From Microbacterium atlanticum (GTDB lineage Bacteria; Actinomycetota; Actinomycetes; Actinomycetales; Microbacteriaceae), in contig NZ_CP063813.1 of the NCBI RefSeq assembly GCF_015277815.1, positions 248,001 to 312,000 of the forward strand: a stretch of DNA of 64,000 nt, read 5' to 3'. Positions 53,960 to 62,597 of this stretch are shown one piece after another. The notes below the pieces were generated by a model that saw nothing but the letters and a program-made list of their open reading frames with translations, was not told the DNA's origin and made no database searches. The position numbers were made by a program, and so were the translations under genes. How positions within the stretch are numbered: the first letter of the stretch is position 1; each line of letters begins with the position of its first letter.

Positions 53960-54838
53960 GTGAGCGACGGGCTGGGTCGGGAGGCCCCGGTGAGCATTCC
54001 CTCGGTGGTGCGCGTCAGGCTCGCTCGTCCTGCCGTGCAGCTCATCGCTGACGAGGTCGGGGCCGACATCCTCCACATCAAGGGCGATGCCGTGGACACG
54101 TCGCTCCGAGCCGTCGCCCAGCCCGGAACGGATGTCGACGCGCTGGTTCGTCCGTCCCAGGTGGCATCGCTGGACCGCGGTCTCAAGGCTCACGGCTGGC
54201 AGGTGTACAGCACCTTCCGGTATGGCTCGCCCTTCGGTCACGCTCAGACCTACCTGCACCCCACGTGGGGTTACTTCGACCTCCATCGGTCGTTTCCCGG
54301 CGTGCGGCGTGACGCTGAGCAGGCGTTCGAGCTTCTTTGGCGGGAGAGGAAACGGCTGGAGATGCCGGGGGCGCGCGGCAGCGCGCCGGCTCGGGAGGCG
54401 CAGGCGGTGCTGCTCGTGCTCAACGACGCCCGGAATCGAGCCCGGGTTCCCGATCCCGTGAACCGGTGGATCGACGGGGGCCGCGTGGATGCCGATGCCG
54501 TCTCGGCGTGGGTCGACCGACTCGAGGCGCGTGTCGGATTCGCCGCCGCGACGGGAGACCTCGAACGCTACCGAGGAGAGCCCGACTACCCGCTGTGGCG
54601 CGTGACCACCCAGGGTGGTACCCGCGTCGCAGAATGGCGCGCCCGAATCCGTGCCGCGCCGACGTTCGCCGAGGCGATCCGGATCGCCGCCCTGGCACCG
54701 GTCGTGAATGTCGAGCAGCTCGCGCATCGCCTGGGCCGCTCTCCCACCCGCCGAGAGATCGTCGCCGGCTTCTTGGCGCGTCCGCTGACGGCGATCAGGC
54801 AGCTCCCGCGACGCCGTACTGGTGGGGGAACGCGGTGA
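53960..54838 (+). CDS. Nucleotidyltransferase family protein (NTP_transf_5-like)
   Basis: The 292-residue cytosolic protein shows the pattern of the uncharacterised nucleotidyltransferases found in polysaccharide clusters: I-L-H-I-K-G-D-A near residue 35, P-G-T-D-V-D-A-L-V (a DxD pair) near residue 55, and F-D-L-H-R-S-F-P-G near residue 107. These give the metal-binding acids of a pol-beta-like nucleotidyltransferase. The C-terminal half is helical and Arg-rich. It is coupled by a four-base overlap to a PqqD-like protein, a pairing known from exopolysaccharide loci. The substrate is unknown. Confidence 0.72.
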   Translation: MSDGLGREAPVSIPSVVRVRLARPAVQLIADEVGADILHIKGDAVDTSLRAVAQPGTDVDALVRPSQVASLDRGLKAHGWQVYSTFRYGSPFGHAQTYLHPTWGYFDLHRSFPGVRRDAEQAFELLWRERKRLEMPGARGSAPAREAQAVLLVLNDARNRARVPDPVNRWIDGGRVDADAVSAWVDRLEARVGFAAATGDLERYRGEPDYPLWRVTTQGGTRVAEWRARIRAAPTFAEAIRIAALAPVVNVEQLAHRLGRSPTRREIVAGFLARPLTAIRQLPRRRTGGGTR

Positions 54839-55122
54839 CGGGCTTCGTCCCAGGGCCGGGCGTCGGCTTCGTTGTGGAAGCGGGCGACGTCTACGTCGCC
54901 CGCCTTCCGGACGGTCCGATCCTCCAGCTGACCGACACGGCCGCCCTCATCTGGGAGGCTGCGCTGGCAGGTCCACGGCAGACGCTGGTGATGCGGCTCG
55001 CCGAGCTGGTCGCGGCCGAGCCGGCCAATATCTCCGGAGACGTGATGGACTTCATCGATCGACTGACTCGCGAAGGGCTGATCAGACCTGCCCCGGTGGG
55101 AGATACTGAACCCATCGGATAG
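54835..55122 (+). CDS. PqqD-like small protein
   Basis: The 95-residue protein resembles PqqD/RRE domains: a strand pair (V-E-A-G-D-V-Y-V-A-R-L-P-D-G-P-I), L-Q-L-T-D-T-A-A-L-I-W-E-A-A-L, and helices ending I-D-R-L-T-R-E-G-L-I. PqqD proteins bind peptides for modifying enzymes; in exopolysaccharide clusters relatives occur next to nucleotidyltransferases without an evident peptide. The start is GTG at 54835, overlapping the stop of the nucleotidyltransferase. No precursor peptide or radical SAM enzyme is in the window. Confidence 0.72.
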   Translation: MTGFVPGPGVGFVVEAGDVYVARLPDGPILQLTDTAALIWEAALAGPRQTLVMRLAELVAAEPANISGDVMDFIDRLTREGLIRPAPVGDTEPIG

Positions 55123-55137
55123 CCAGGGGGTGATCCC

Positions 55138-56478
55138 ATGCAGACGGCGATGTGGCGGGATCGCCTCGCACAATGGTGGGCGGGGGCCTGGCGGTGGGTG
55201 TTGATGGCGGCCGGTGCGGTCGTCGCCGTCACCGTATTGCTCGGACAGCAGTCCGCGATGGGGCTGGTGACCGCCTCGGCGATCGCCGGTCTGGTGATCG
55301 CCGCCGCATTGACGCCGCGTGTGCCCCTCGCTGTCGCCCTGATGGCGACGCCGGCGTTGTTCATTCCTGTGCGCGCGGGTCTGGGCGGTGCGGATCTCTC
55401 CGTCTCGGACGTCGCCCTCGCGGCCGCCTTCGGCACCGCGATCCTCCTGGGGCACCGGCCCTACAGCCGCCCTTTGCGGCAGATCTTGTGGCTGAACCTC
55501 GTCTATCAGTTCGCCACGCTGTTCACCGTCATCGTCAATCCCTACGCCGCGAACACGGTCGAATGGTTCCACGCGTGGCTTCTCGTCTCGGGAGCGATCA
55601 TCGTGGGGTGGGCGCTCGGTCGCGCCGGCTATGCCCGCCCGGCGCTGATCCTCATGATCGGTGCGGCGTGCATGATCGCCGTCGGAACGATCGTGACGGG
55701 TCTCATCCAGTTCTCGCGCGGCGACCTCGGGCCGGTGTACCCGTCCTGGCCCGTGGAGATGCACAAGAACTTCGCCGGCACGGTGATGGCGTTCGCCGCA
55801 GTCGTCGCCTACGCGAATCCTCAGTGGCTCTCGCTGACACGTGGGTGGGCGCGAGCCGCCTTCTGGCTCCTCTGTGTCGGTATCGTGCTCACCCAGTCGA
55901 GGCAGGCGGCGCTCGGCCTGATCGTGGCAGTCGTCGTTCTGGCGCTCCGGCGCGGCGCCGGAGGCAACCGGCACTCGCGCCTCGTCCTGCTGCTGCTGGC
56001 TCCAGCGGTGTGGTTGATCGCGGTCATGGTCTTGGATCAGGTCAGCTCCGACAATCAGTTCAACTCGGCCAACACCCGACTCGAGTGGCTGCGAGCGATG
56101 TTCGCCTACTGGAAGGAGGCGCCCGTCTTCGGACACGGCCTCCGGTATTGGTACCAAGGGGGATGGGCGGACTTCCAGCCGCCGCAGGCGGAGGTCGAGG
56201 TTGCCGTGTCGGCCGGGGTGGTGGGCCTGATCGGCTTCATCGTCATGTGGCTCGGCATCCTGGTGATCCTCTGGCGTGTGGATCCGGTTTACGGCACGCT
56301 CGCCTTTGCCGTCCTGCTGAGCCGTCTCGTGCAGTCGCAATTCGATCTGTTCTGGGTGGCCGGGCAGGTGTCGATCCCCTTCGTGATCGCGGGCATTTGC
56401 CTGGGCGCGCAGGCATCGGCGGCCGAACGCCGCGAGAGTTTCACCGCCGACCTGGCGGCGCCGGTGGCGCGACGGTGA
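55138..56478 (+). CDS. O-antigen ligase/polymerase-type membrane protein
   Basis: The 446-residue protein has about 11 hydrophobic segments and the layout of the Wzy_C/WaaL family, with a large periplasmic loop containing N-T-R-L-E-W-L-R-A-M and G-H-G-L-R-Y-W. The preceding cytoplasmic loop has T-Q-S-R-Q-A-A-L-G. Such proteins polymerise repeat units or ligate chains on the outer face. In a Gram-positive capsule or exopolysaccharide locus a polymerase role is most likely. ATG at 55138 is preceded by GGGGTG and follows the PqqD-like gene by 15 bases. Confidence 0.85.
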   Translation: MQTAMWRDRLAQWWAGAWRWVLMAAGAVVAVTVLLGQQSAMGLVTASAIAGLVIAAALTPRVPLAVALMATPALFIPVRAGLGGADLSVSDVALAAAFGTAILLGHRPYSRPLRQILWLNLVYQFATLFTVIVNPYAANTVEWFHAWLLVSGAIIVGWALGRAGYARPALILMIGAACMIAVGTIVTGLIQFSRGDLGPVYPSWPVEMHKNFAGTVMAFAAVVAYANPQWLSLTRGWARAAFWLLCVGIVLTQSRQAALGLIVAVVVLALRRGAGGNRHSRLVLLLLAPAVWLIAVMVLDQVSSDNQFNSANTRLEWLRAMFAYWKEAPVFGHGLRYWYQGGWADFQPPQAEVEVAVSAGVVGLIGFIVMWLGILVILWRVDPVYGTLAFAVLLSRLVQSQFDLFWVAGQVSIPFVIAGICLGAQASAAERRESFTADLAAPVARR

Positions 56479-56536
56479 CCGGCGGGGCCGCCGGCCGTGC
56501 CGCAATCCGGGCAGGCTCGGCGAGCGGCCCGATGCG

Positions 56537-56542
56537 TATGAT
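56537..56542 (+). promoter_or_regulatory. -10-like box before the Wzz/BY-kinase gene
   Basis: TATGAT, giving a leader of about 70 bases with GGGGGAG before the ATG. The remainder of the 140-base gap shows a CCACG/CGTGG inverted pair but no gene. Confidence 0.4.
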
Positions 56543-56618
56543 CGACACCAGCGCCACGTGAGAATGCGCCTCGTCGCGTGGGGTGGGGGCGTAAGCGTGC
56601 CGGGGTTGGGGGAGCTGT

Positions 56619-58373
56619 ATGGAACTGCGGGACTACGTGCGGGGATTGCGACGCCATTGGCTGGCGATCGTGATGATGGTTCTCGTCGGATTCGGCGCCT
56701 CTTTCGTCTGGGTGCAGCTGCAGACGCCCGTCTATGAGGCGGCCGCCGATGGCATCGCCAAGCTCGATCAGAGCGAGCTGGACGAGCAGAGCATCATCCA
56801 GATCGGTGACCCGGCGGCGGCGGCCAAGGTCCCCTCCTTCCTCGTGATCGCGGGATGGCGGGATGTCGCCCAGTACGTGATCGAGGATCTTGGTCTCGAC
56901 ACCACCCCGGAGGAGCTGATCGAACGCGTCGCCGTGAGCAACCCGGAAGGTACGACCATCCTCCGCGTCGTCGCCCAGGCGGACAGCCCGACGGCTGCGC
57001 GCGAACTGGCGGAATCCTGGCTTCGTGGCATGGTCGACACCATCGACCAGGTCGACGGCAACGGCAGCCCGGGCTCCGCTCCTGTGAACATCGTGGCGGG
57101 CGACTCGGCCTCGCTGCCGTCAGAGCCGATCTTCCCCGACCTTCGCACATCGCTGATCGTGGGTGGTGTGATCGGGCTGGGTTTCGGCGTCGGCTTCGCT
57201 CTCATGCGAACGGCATCCGATCGCCGGGTGCGCACCGCCGACGACGTGGAGAAGAAGACCGAGGTCGCCGTCGTGGGCACCCTCCCCTTCGCCAAGCAGT
57301 CGGGGGCGGAGACGCGTCTGTTCGATCCCGACGCCGCGCGAGGCGGCCCGGGATTCGCGGTCGCGGAGGCGCTGCGAACCCTTCGCACCAATCTGCAGTT
57401 CATGGATGTCGACAACCCTCCGCGGACCATCGTCATCACCAGCCCCCTGCCTGGAGACGGCAAGTCAACCGTGGCGTGCAATCTCGCCCTCACGCTCGCA
57501 GCGAACGGCTCGCACGTCGTGCTGGTCGACGGCGACCTCCGACGTTCCAAGGTGGCCGAGACGATGGGCGTCAGCTCCAGCGCGGGCCTCAGCGATGTCC
57601 TTGCGGGGCGCGCCGAGGTCGTCGACGTCCTGCAGCGTGCTCCGCAATCGAAGAATCTCTTCGTCCTCGCCGCCGGAAGCCCACCGCCGAACCCCAGCGA
57701 GGTGTTGGGCTCTGCGCGCATGAAGCACCTGCTGGATGACCTCGCCGAGCACTCCACGGTGATCATCGACGCCCCGCCGCTCATCCCCGTCACGGACGGC
57801 GCCGTCCTGTCGCATCAAGCCGACGGAGCCCTGGTCGTCGTGAGCCTCGGCAAGACGACGTTCGACCTGGTGGAGAAGGCCTTGGACACCCTGCGAAAGG
57901 CACGGGGACGCGCTTTGGGGATCGTCTTGAACAAGGTTCCCCTCCGGGGCGCTGATGCATCGCCGTACTCGTACGAGTACCAACGCCACTACAGCGCTGG
58001 GCACGCCAAGCGTGGCGCGCCGGCCGCCGCAGCCGAAGCGGTGCCGTCTGCCGCCGACGAGCCACTCTCGAGCAGCGGTGGGCGCCCAGTCGATCACACC
58101 CGCCCGACCTTCCTCGCGGCAGCTTCCCTCGACGCCGCCGCTTCGGATGAGGCGGGTGCCATGGATGACGTGGGGGGCCTGGATGCCGAGGCGGCGGAGG
58201 TGCGTCCGACCGCACAGCCCTCCCCCCGGAACAGTGGGGCAGCGCCCGCCTCCGCGAGCGCGCCCGCCGAGGGTGGGGGCGTCTTCGACGAGCTGTTGGC
58301 TCCGGACCACGACGGCTCCGCGCACGGTGAGCAGACAGGGGCGCCTCGCCGGCATCGGGCACGGAGAGGCTGA
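56619..58373 (+). CDS. Polysaccharide chain-length regulator fused to a tyrosine autokinase (Wzz/BY-kinase)
   Basis: The 584-residue protein controls assembly and length of the surface polysaccharide. The N-terminal Wzz part has two membrane helices (about 14-34 and 180-200) around an extracytoplasmic domain. The cytosolic BY-kinase has Walker A P-G279-D-G-K-S-T, Walker A' V-L-V-D-G-D-L-R-R and Walker B V-I-I-D-A-P-P-L. A Tyr cluster (Y450, Y452, Y454, Y457), where such kinases autophosphorylate, follows. After it a tail of about 120 Ala/Pro/Ser-rich residues continues, which is longer than usual. Confidence 0.9.
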   Translation: MELRDYVRGLRRHWLAIVMMVLVGFGASFVWVQLQTPVYEAAADGIAKLDQSELDEQSIIQIGDPAAAAKVPSFLVIAGWRDVAQYVIEDLGLDTTPEELIERVAVSNPEGTTILRVVAQADSPTAARELAESWLRGMVDTIDQVDGNGSPGSAPVNIVAGDSASLPSEPIFPDLRTSLIVGGVIGLGFGVGFALMRTASDRRVRTADDVEKKTEVAVVGTLPFAKQSGAETRLFDPDAARGGPGFAVAEALRTLRTNLQFMDVDNPPRTIVITSPLPGDGKSTVACNLALTLAANGSHVVLVDGDLRRSKVAETMGVSSSAGLSDVLAGRAEVVDVLQRAPQSKNLFVLAAGSPPPNPSEVLGSARMKHLLDDLAEHSTVIIDAPPLIPVTDGAVLSHQADGALVVVSLGKTTFDLVEKALDTLRKARGRALGIVLNKVPLRGADASPYSYEYQRHYSAGHAKRGAPAAAAEAVPSAADEPLSSSGGRPVDHTRPTFLAAASLDAAASDEAGAMDDVGGLDAEAAEVRPTAQPSPRNSGAAPASASAPAEGGGVFDELLAPDHDGSAHGEQTGAPRRHRARRG

Positions 58374-58376
58374 GGG

Positions 58377-59450
58377 GTGTCGCTGGAACTGAGAGCACGC
58401 GCCGTCGCCTTCTACCTCCCCCAGTTCTTCCCCATCCCCGAGAACGACGACTGGTGGGGGCCTGGGTTCACCGAGTGGACCAATGCGGCCAGGGCCCGGC
58501 CGCTCTTCCGTGGGCATCAGCAGCCGACTCTGCCTGCGGACCTCGGGTTCTACGACCTTCGGGTACCAGAGACACGCCAGGCGCAAAGCGACCTTGCGCG
58601 GCAGTACGGCGTGGAGGCATTCGCGTACTGGCACTACTGGTTCGGCGAGGGCGATCGGATCCTCGACCGTCCGTTTCGAGAGGTGCTCGAGAGCGGTGCG
58701 CCGGAAGTGTCCTTCTGCCTGGCGTGGGCCAATCAATCGTGGACGGGCATCTGGCACGCGGCAGGAGACAAGGTCCTCAAGCACCAGCGCTACCCGGGCC
58801 CGGAAGACGATCAGCGGCACTTCGACGCGATCCTGCCGGCCTTCCGCGACCCGCGCTACCTCCGTGTGCGCGGCAAGCCGGTGTTCTACGTCTTCCGCCC
58901 GGAGGAACTGCCCGATGCCCGTGCTTTCGTCGACCGCTGGCAGCGGATGGCAGAAGCTGCGGGACTGGACGGCATCTATCTCGTCGCCGAGGCGAGCGAT
59001 CTCCTCGGGGAGGGTTCGCGATACACGAGTGCGGAGCAGGACGGCTTCGATGCTTCGGTCTACATGCGGCTTCCCGCGAGAGTCACTCCGGCAACCCGAC
59101 TGAAGATGCGCGCTCGGCGGCGCCTCCGCGGCGGGCCCGAGATCTGGCCGTACTCCGACTCCGTCGTCGACACGTTCCCGCGGCACCCGCAGGTGCAGCC
59201 ATGCGTCTATCCGAACTGGGACAACACTCCGCGCTCCGGCCGTCGCGGTCTGGTGGTGACGGGAGCGACTCCCGACGGTTTCCAGCGCAACGTCGAGGCG
59301 GCTGCCGCGCTGCTGGGCGATCGCCCGCCGGAGGAACGACTGCTCTGGGTCAAGTCCTGGAATGAGTGGGCCGAAGGCAACCATCTGGAGCCGGATCTGC
59401 GCGACGGCCACGGATGGTTGCGCGCCCTGCGAGCGGGGTTGGCGACATGA
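58377..59450 (+). CDS. WbsX-type GH99-like glycosyltransferase-associated protein
   Basis: The 357-residue cytosolic protein belongs to the WbsX family (GH99-like domain): A-F-Y-L-P-Q-F-F-P-I-P-E-N-D at the N-terminus, W-W-G-P-G-F-T-E-W-T-N, F-A-Y-W-H-Y-W-F near residue 81, F-C-L-A-W-A-N and the C-terminal W-V-K-S-W-N-E-W-A-E-G-N-H-L-E-P. These proteins are common in O-antigen and capsule loci. Whether they transfer or hydrolyse sugar is unsettled. The start is GTG three bases after the previous stop, with a GAGGGG-like sequence in front. It overlaps the GT4 gene by four bases. Confidence 0.88.
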   Translation: MSLELRARAVAFYLPQFFPIPENDDWWGPGFTEWTNAARARPLFRGHQQPTLPADLGFYDLRVPETRQAQSDLARQYGVEAFAYWHYWFGEGDRILDRPFREVLESGAPEVSFCLAWANQSWTGIWHAAGDKVLKHQRYPGPEDDQRHFDAILPAFRDPRYLRVRGKPVFYVFRPEELPDARAFVDRWQRMAEAAGLDGIYLVAEASDLLGEGSRYTSAEQDGFDASVYMRLPARVTPATRLKMRARRRLRGGPEIWPYSDSVVDTFPRHPQVQPCVYPNWDNTPRSGRRGLVVTGATPDGFQRNVEAAAALLGDRPPEERLLWVKSWNEWAEGNHLEPDLRDGHGWLRALRAGLAT

Positions 59451-60526
59451 CGGACGCCGAGCCGGCGTCCGTTCCGTTGCGGATCGCGATGATCTCGTAC
59501 TACCTGCCCAGCGAGAGCAAGATCGGAGTCGGCTACCAGGTTCACGCCCTGGCCAATGAGCTCGTACGGCGCGGTCATCACGTCGACGTCTTCAGTCCCT
59601 GCGCTCCCGTCGACGGCGCGCTGTACGGACATGTCCACTTGCCGCTCACCGGATCTCTTCGCACCTTCCGGTTCGCGTTCGTGATGCGCCGACAGGATCT
59701 GTCCTCCTACGACGTGCTTCATGCGCACGGCGAGGACTACTGGATGTGGCGGAGACGGGTCCCTATGCACGTCCGGACTCTGCACGGCTCCTGCTTCGAA
59801 GAGGCGATACACATCCGCGGGATCGGCGAGAAGCTGCGCATGGTGCTGCTGGGCTTCACCGAAGTTCTGGCGAGTGTGGTCGCTGATCACACCGTCCTCA
59901 TCTCGCCGCAGACCCGTCGGTGGACGCCCTGGGTTCGCACGGTCATCCCGAACGGAGTGGATGCCGCCCGCTTCGCGTCGGACGGTTCAGCCCGGGCTTC
60001 CCAGCCCACGGTGCTCTTCGTCGGCACATGGCATCAGCGCAAGCGCGGCGCGGAACTGGCGCGCATCTTCTCCGAGCAGGTGCGCCCTCACGTTCCGGAT
60101 GCCTGCCTCCGGATGGTGACGCAGGATGCGCCGTCCGAGCTGCCCGATGGTGTGCAAGCGCTGGGCCGCTTGTCCGACGATGAGCTCGCACAGGAATACC
60201 GCCGGGCGTGGGCGTTCTGTCTTCCCTCGGCTTACGAGGGATTCGGCATCCCCTACGCCGAAGCGATGACCGCCGGCCTGCCGGTCATCGCGACTCCGAA
60301 CCCGGGAGCACGCTTCGTGACCGGCGACGGCCGCTATGGTGTGCTCACCGACATGGCCGGGCTTGGAGCGGAGTTGACGGCGGTGCTGAGGCATCCGTCG
60401 CTGCGTGATCGTCTCGGTGCTGCAGCGAGAGAACGTGCGCGGGACTTCGACCTGCGTCTTGTTGCGGACGCGTACGTCGGCGTCTACCGCGGACGCACCC
60501 GCGCGCGCCACGGCGGCGGCGCTTGA
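59447..60526 (+). CDS. Glycosyltransferase family 4
   Basis: The 359-residue GT-B enzyme begins I-A-M-I-S-Y-Y-L-P and has G-V-G-Y-Q-V-H-A-L-A near residue 27, V-I-P-N-G-V-D in the hinge region, L-F-V-G-T-W-H-Q-R-K-R-G and the donor-binding L-P-S-A-Y-E-G-F-G-I-P-Y-A-E-A-M-T-A-G. It adds a sugar to the growing repeat unit on the cytosolic side. ATG at 59447 overlaps the stop of the WbsX gene. The following 84 bases before the next, convergent gene hold no terminator. Confidence 0.9.
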   Translation: MTDAEPASVPLRIAMISYYLPSESKIGVGYQVHALANELVRRGHHVDVFSPCAPVDGALYGHVHLPLTGSLRTFRFAFVMRRQDLSSYDVLHAHGEDYWMWRRRVPMHVRTLHGSCFEEAIHIRGIGEKLRMVLLGFTEVLASVVADHTVLISPQTRRWTPWVRTVIPNGVDAARFASDGSARASQPTVLFVGTWHQRKRGAELARIFSEQVRPHVPDACLRMVTQDAPSELPDGVQALGRLSDDELAQEYRRAWAFCLPSAYEGFGIPYAEAMTAGLPVIATPNPGARFVTGDGRYGVLTDMAGLGAELTAVLRHPSLRDRLGAAARERARDFDLRLVADAYVGVYRGRTRARHGGGA

Positions 60527-60610
60527 TCGCCAGCGCCAGGCGCTTGAGGGCAGGCGGCTTCTCGGCGATGATCCGAGCCCAGCGCGGAAGACGGTCGAAC
60601 GGCCGAGAGC

Positions 60611-61615
60611 TCACGACCCGCCCGCTTCGGCAGGGGAGAAGACTCCGATCGGATCCCAGGTCCGCCATCGGGTGGGGCTGTCCACGATGATGCGCTCCGT
60701 CGGCGGGATCGGCCCGTCGGCGCCGACGCCATCGTCGGAGAGATATCGGGCCCAGAGGTGCTGTCGCTCTTCACCATTCAACGAAGCCCAGTACCGCCAA
60801 TGGGTCGCAATCGATGAATCCATGCCCGCGGCTTCGAGCGCCGCGACGCCGTGCTCGACCTTTCGGCTGTACTGCTCGATCGATCGATACGAGAAGTGGA
60901 GCATGTGCAAGCCGCGAACTGGCGTCTCGGTGGAGTCACGAAGGGCGTGGTTGCCCTCCCCCACGAATGCCCAGCGGCGGGCGCGGAAGGTGATGCGAAG
61001 CCATCGGCTCTCGCGTCGCTCTACCTGCACAGGTCCGGGGGTGCCGAGCTCGATACGCCGCCTCGACACCGTCGGGTAGACGTTCCGGAAGTCGCACCAT
61101 ACGGCGTCTACGGTCTGACGAGCCAAGAAGGAAGCGACGCTCTCGCCCTCGGCGAACCAGAACTCGTCGGCATCGAAGGGAACCACCCAATCGGCTCCTG
61201 CGCGCCAGGCGAGGTGGGACAGGTACGACACCTTGCCGCCCTGATGAAACCCCACCTGGCGATCGGTTCCGACGTGGACGCGATGGTCGTCGGCCGCAAC
61301 CCGATCCAGGACCGAACGCGTTGCATCGGTGGAGAGGTTGTCGACCACGATGACGCCGGCCAAGCCCTGCGAGAGCATATGGCGCACCGTGTGCTCGATG
61401 ATGTCTTCCTCGTTGCGCGCCATGCAGACGCCCCACACGGAGCCGGCGATCCGCGGGCGGCGGGCCAGCCCGGGAACGGTGATCATCGCATTCGTGCGCC
61501 GCTGAGTCGGCCCGAACCGCTCCAACTGCAGGCGAGACAAGATCTTGGCCCGCTGCAGGCTCGAGAGGACCGTCGGCGGCAGGATCGCGATGAGGCGCGC
61601 CTTGAGCGACTTCAC
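60611..61615 (-). CDS. Glycosyltransferase family 2
   Basis: The 334-residue GT-A enzyme has C-M-A-R-N-E-E-D-I-I-E-H-T-V near residue 57, V-V-D-N-L-S-T-D-A-T, the D-x-D-like F-D-A-D-E-F-W and H-M-L-H-F-S-Y-R-S-I-E-Q-Y in the C-terminal half. The first about 55 residues are Arg/Leu-rich. GTG at 61615 overlaps the stop of the next gene by four bases. Another frame directly downstream (60530-60610) reads like a protein tail, so a frameshifted C-terminus is possible. Confidence 0.85.
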   Translation of the reverse strand: MKSLKARLIAILPPTVLSSLQRAKILSRLQLERFGPTQRRTNAMITVPGLARRPRIAGSVWGVCMARNEEDIIEHTVRHMLSQGLAGVIVVDNLSTDATRSVLDRVAADDHRVHVGTDRQVGFHQGGKVSYLSHLAWRAGADWVVPFDADEFWFAEGESVASFLARQTVDAVWCDFRNVYPTVSRRRIELGTPGPVQVERRESRWLRITFRARRWAFVGEGNHALRDSTETPVRGLHMLHFSYRSIEQYSRKVEHGVAALEAAGMDSSIATHWRYWASLNGEERQHLWARYLSDDGVGADGPIPPTERIIVDSPTRWRTWDPIGVFSPAEAGGS

Positions 61616-62586
61616 GTTCGGCGTCCGGGGACAATGCGCCGCAGCATTCTCTTGCCCCACCGGGCAAGCCAAGTCGTGCGCGAGCCCCGAGGAACCGTCA
61701 GAACCAGAAGCGCCATCTGCTCGGCGGGCGACAGCTCGGTCTCGGAGAGCCCCAAGAGGAGGTGTTCCACGTTGGGCCCGATCTGCGGGTGGGTGGGGAA
61801 GACGCCTCCAAGGCGGATGCTCGCCATGGCTGAGAGAAGCGGACCGGCCATGGGCGAGGTCGTCGTCGCCGATGCCGGGTGCACGCGATACAGGAGGTCG
61901 CGCGTGTCTATCCGGTGGATGCCTCCCGCCATGCGGGCGACATTCAGATTCAGGATGTGGTCGTCGAGGGCTCGCGCGTGCGGGGTGCAGCCCCCCGCCG
62001 CGATCGCGATCTCGCGCTCGTACAGCACGGACGTGGTCAGCATGGCGGCGCCCATCATGAGGCGCTGCACGGTGATCACCTCGGTTCTTTCTGCGACGGA
62101 GGGATAGGGCGCCCCATGGATCAGAGTGCTTTCCTGGCCGGGGTTGATCCACAGTTCGGGCCACCGCTCTCTGCCGTCGCCGACCGCTTCGAGGGCCGGT
62201 CGGTCAGACGTCACCGCGAACGGCGTCTCCGTCGAGGCGACGGCCGCCACCCCGGCTGTGTGGGCGTAGTCCACCAGATTCCGCACGCGATCGTGGCGCC
62301 AGAGGTCGTCCTGATCGAGGAAGGCCACCCAGCGCCCGCGCGCATGCGCGAGGCCACGATTTCGCGCGACGGCCACGCCGAAGTTCTCCTGGGCGAGAAC
62401 CGTGCGGGCGACGCCGGATCGCCGTGCGATGTCGAGCGAGTCGTCGGTTGAGCCGTCATCAACGATGATGACCTCCAACTCCGTATAGTCCTGCGCGCCG
62501 AGGCTCTCCAGTGTGGCGGCGAGATGCTGAGAGCCGTTGTAGGTCGGCACGATGACCGTGACGAGGTCATGCGGTGTGGACGGCAT
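61612..62586 (-). CDS. Glycosyltransferase family 2
   Basis: The 324-residue GT-A enzyme has V-T-V-I-V-P-T-Y-N-G-S near residue 10, I-I-V-D-D-G-S-T-D-D-S, A-R-N-R-G and the D-x-D motif F-L-D-Q-D-D-L-W, the standard set of inverting GT2 enzymes. It is likely to build the polysaccharide repeat unit. The start is ATG at 62586, 11 bases after the acetyltransferase stop, so three minus-strand genes (acetyltransferase, GT2, GT2) form an operon. Confidence 0.9.
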   Translation of the reverse strand: MPSTPHDLVTVIVPTYNGSQHLAATLESLGAQDYTELEVIIVDDGSTDDSLDIARRSGVARTVLAQENFGVAVARNRGLAHARGRWVAFLDQDDLWRHDRVRNLVDYAHTAGVAAVASTETPFAVTSDRPALEAVGDGRERWPELWINPGQESTLIHGAPYPSVAERTEVITVQRLMMGAAMLTTSVLYEREIAIAAGGCTPHARALDDHILNLNVARMAGGIHRIDTRDLLYRVHPASATTTSPMAGPLLSAMASIRLGGVFPTHPQIGPNVEHLLLGLSETELSPAEQMALLVLTVPRGSRTTWLARWGKRMLRRIVPGRRT

Positions 62587-62597
62587 CGACGTCCCGT

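Noticed and set aside
54835..55122. A RiPP (modified peptide) cluster suggested by the PqqD-like protein
   Set aside because: No precursor peptide, radical SAM enzyme or cyclodehydratase was seen nearby; the setting is a polysaccharide locus.
57465..59411. A 648-codon minus-strand frame opposite the BY-kinase and WbsX genes
   Set aside because: No recognisable domain, and both plus-strand genes are well supported.
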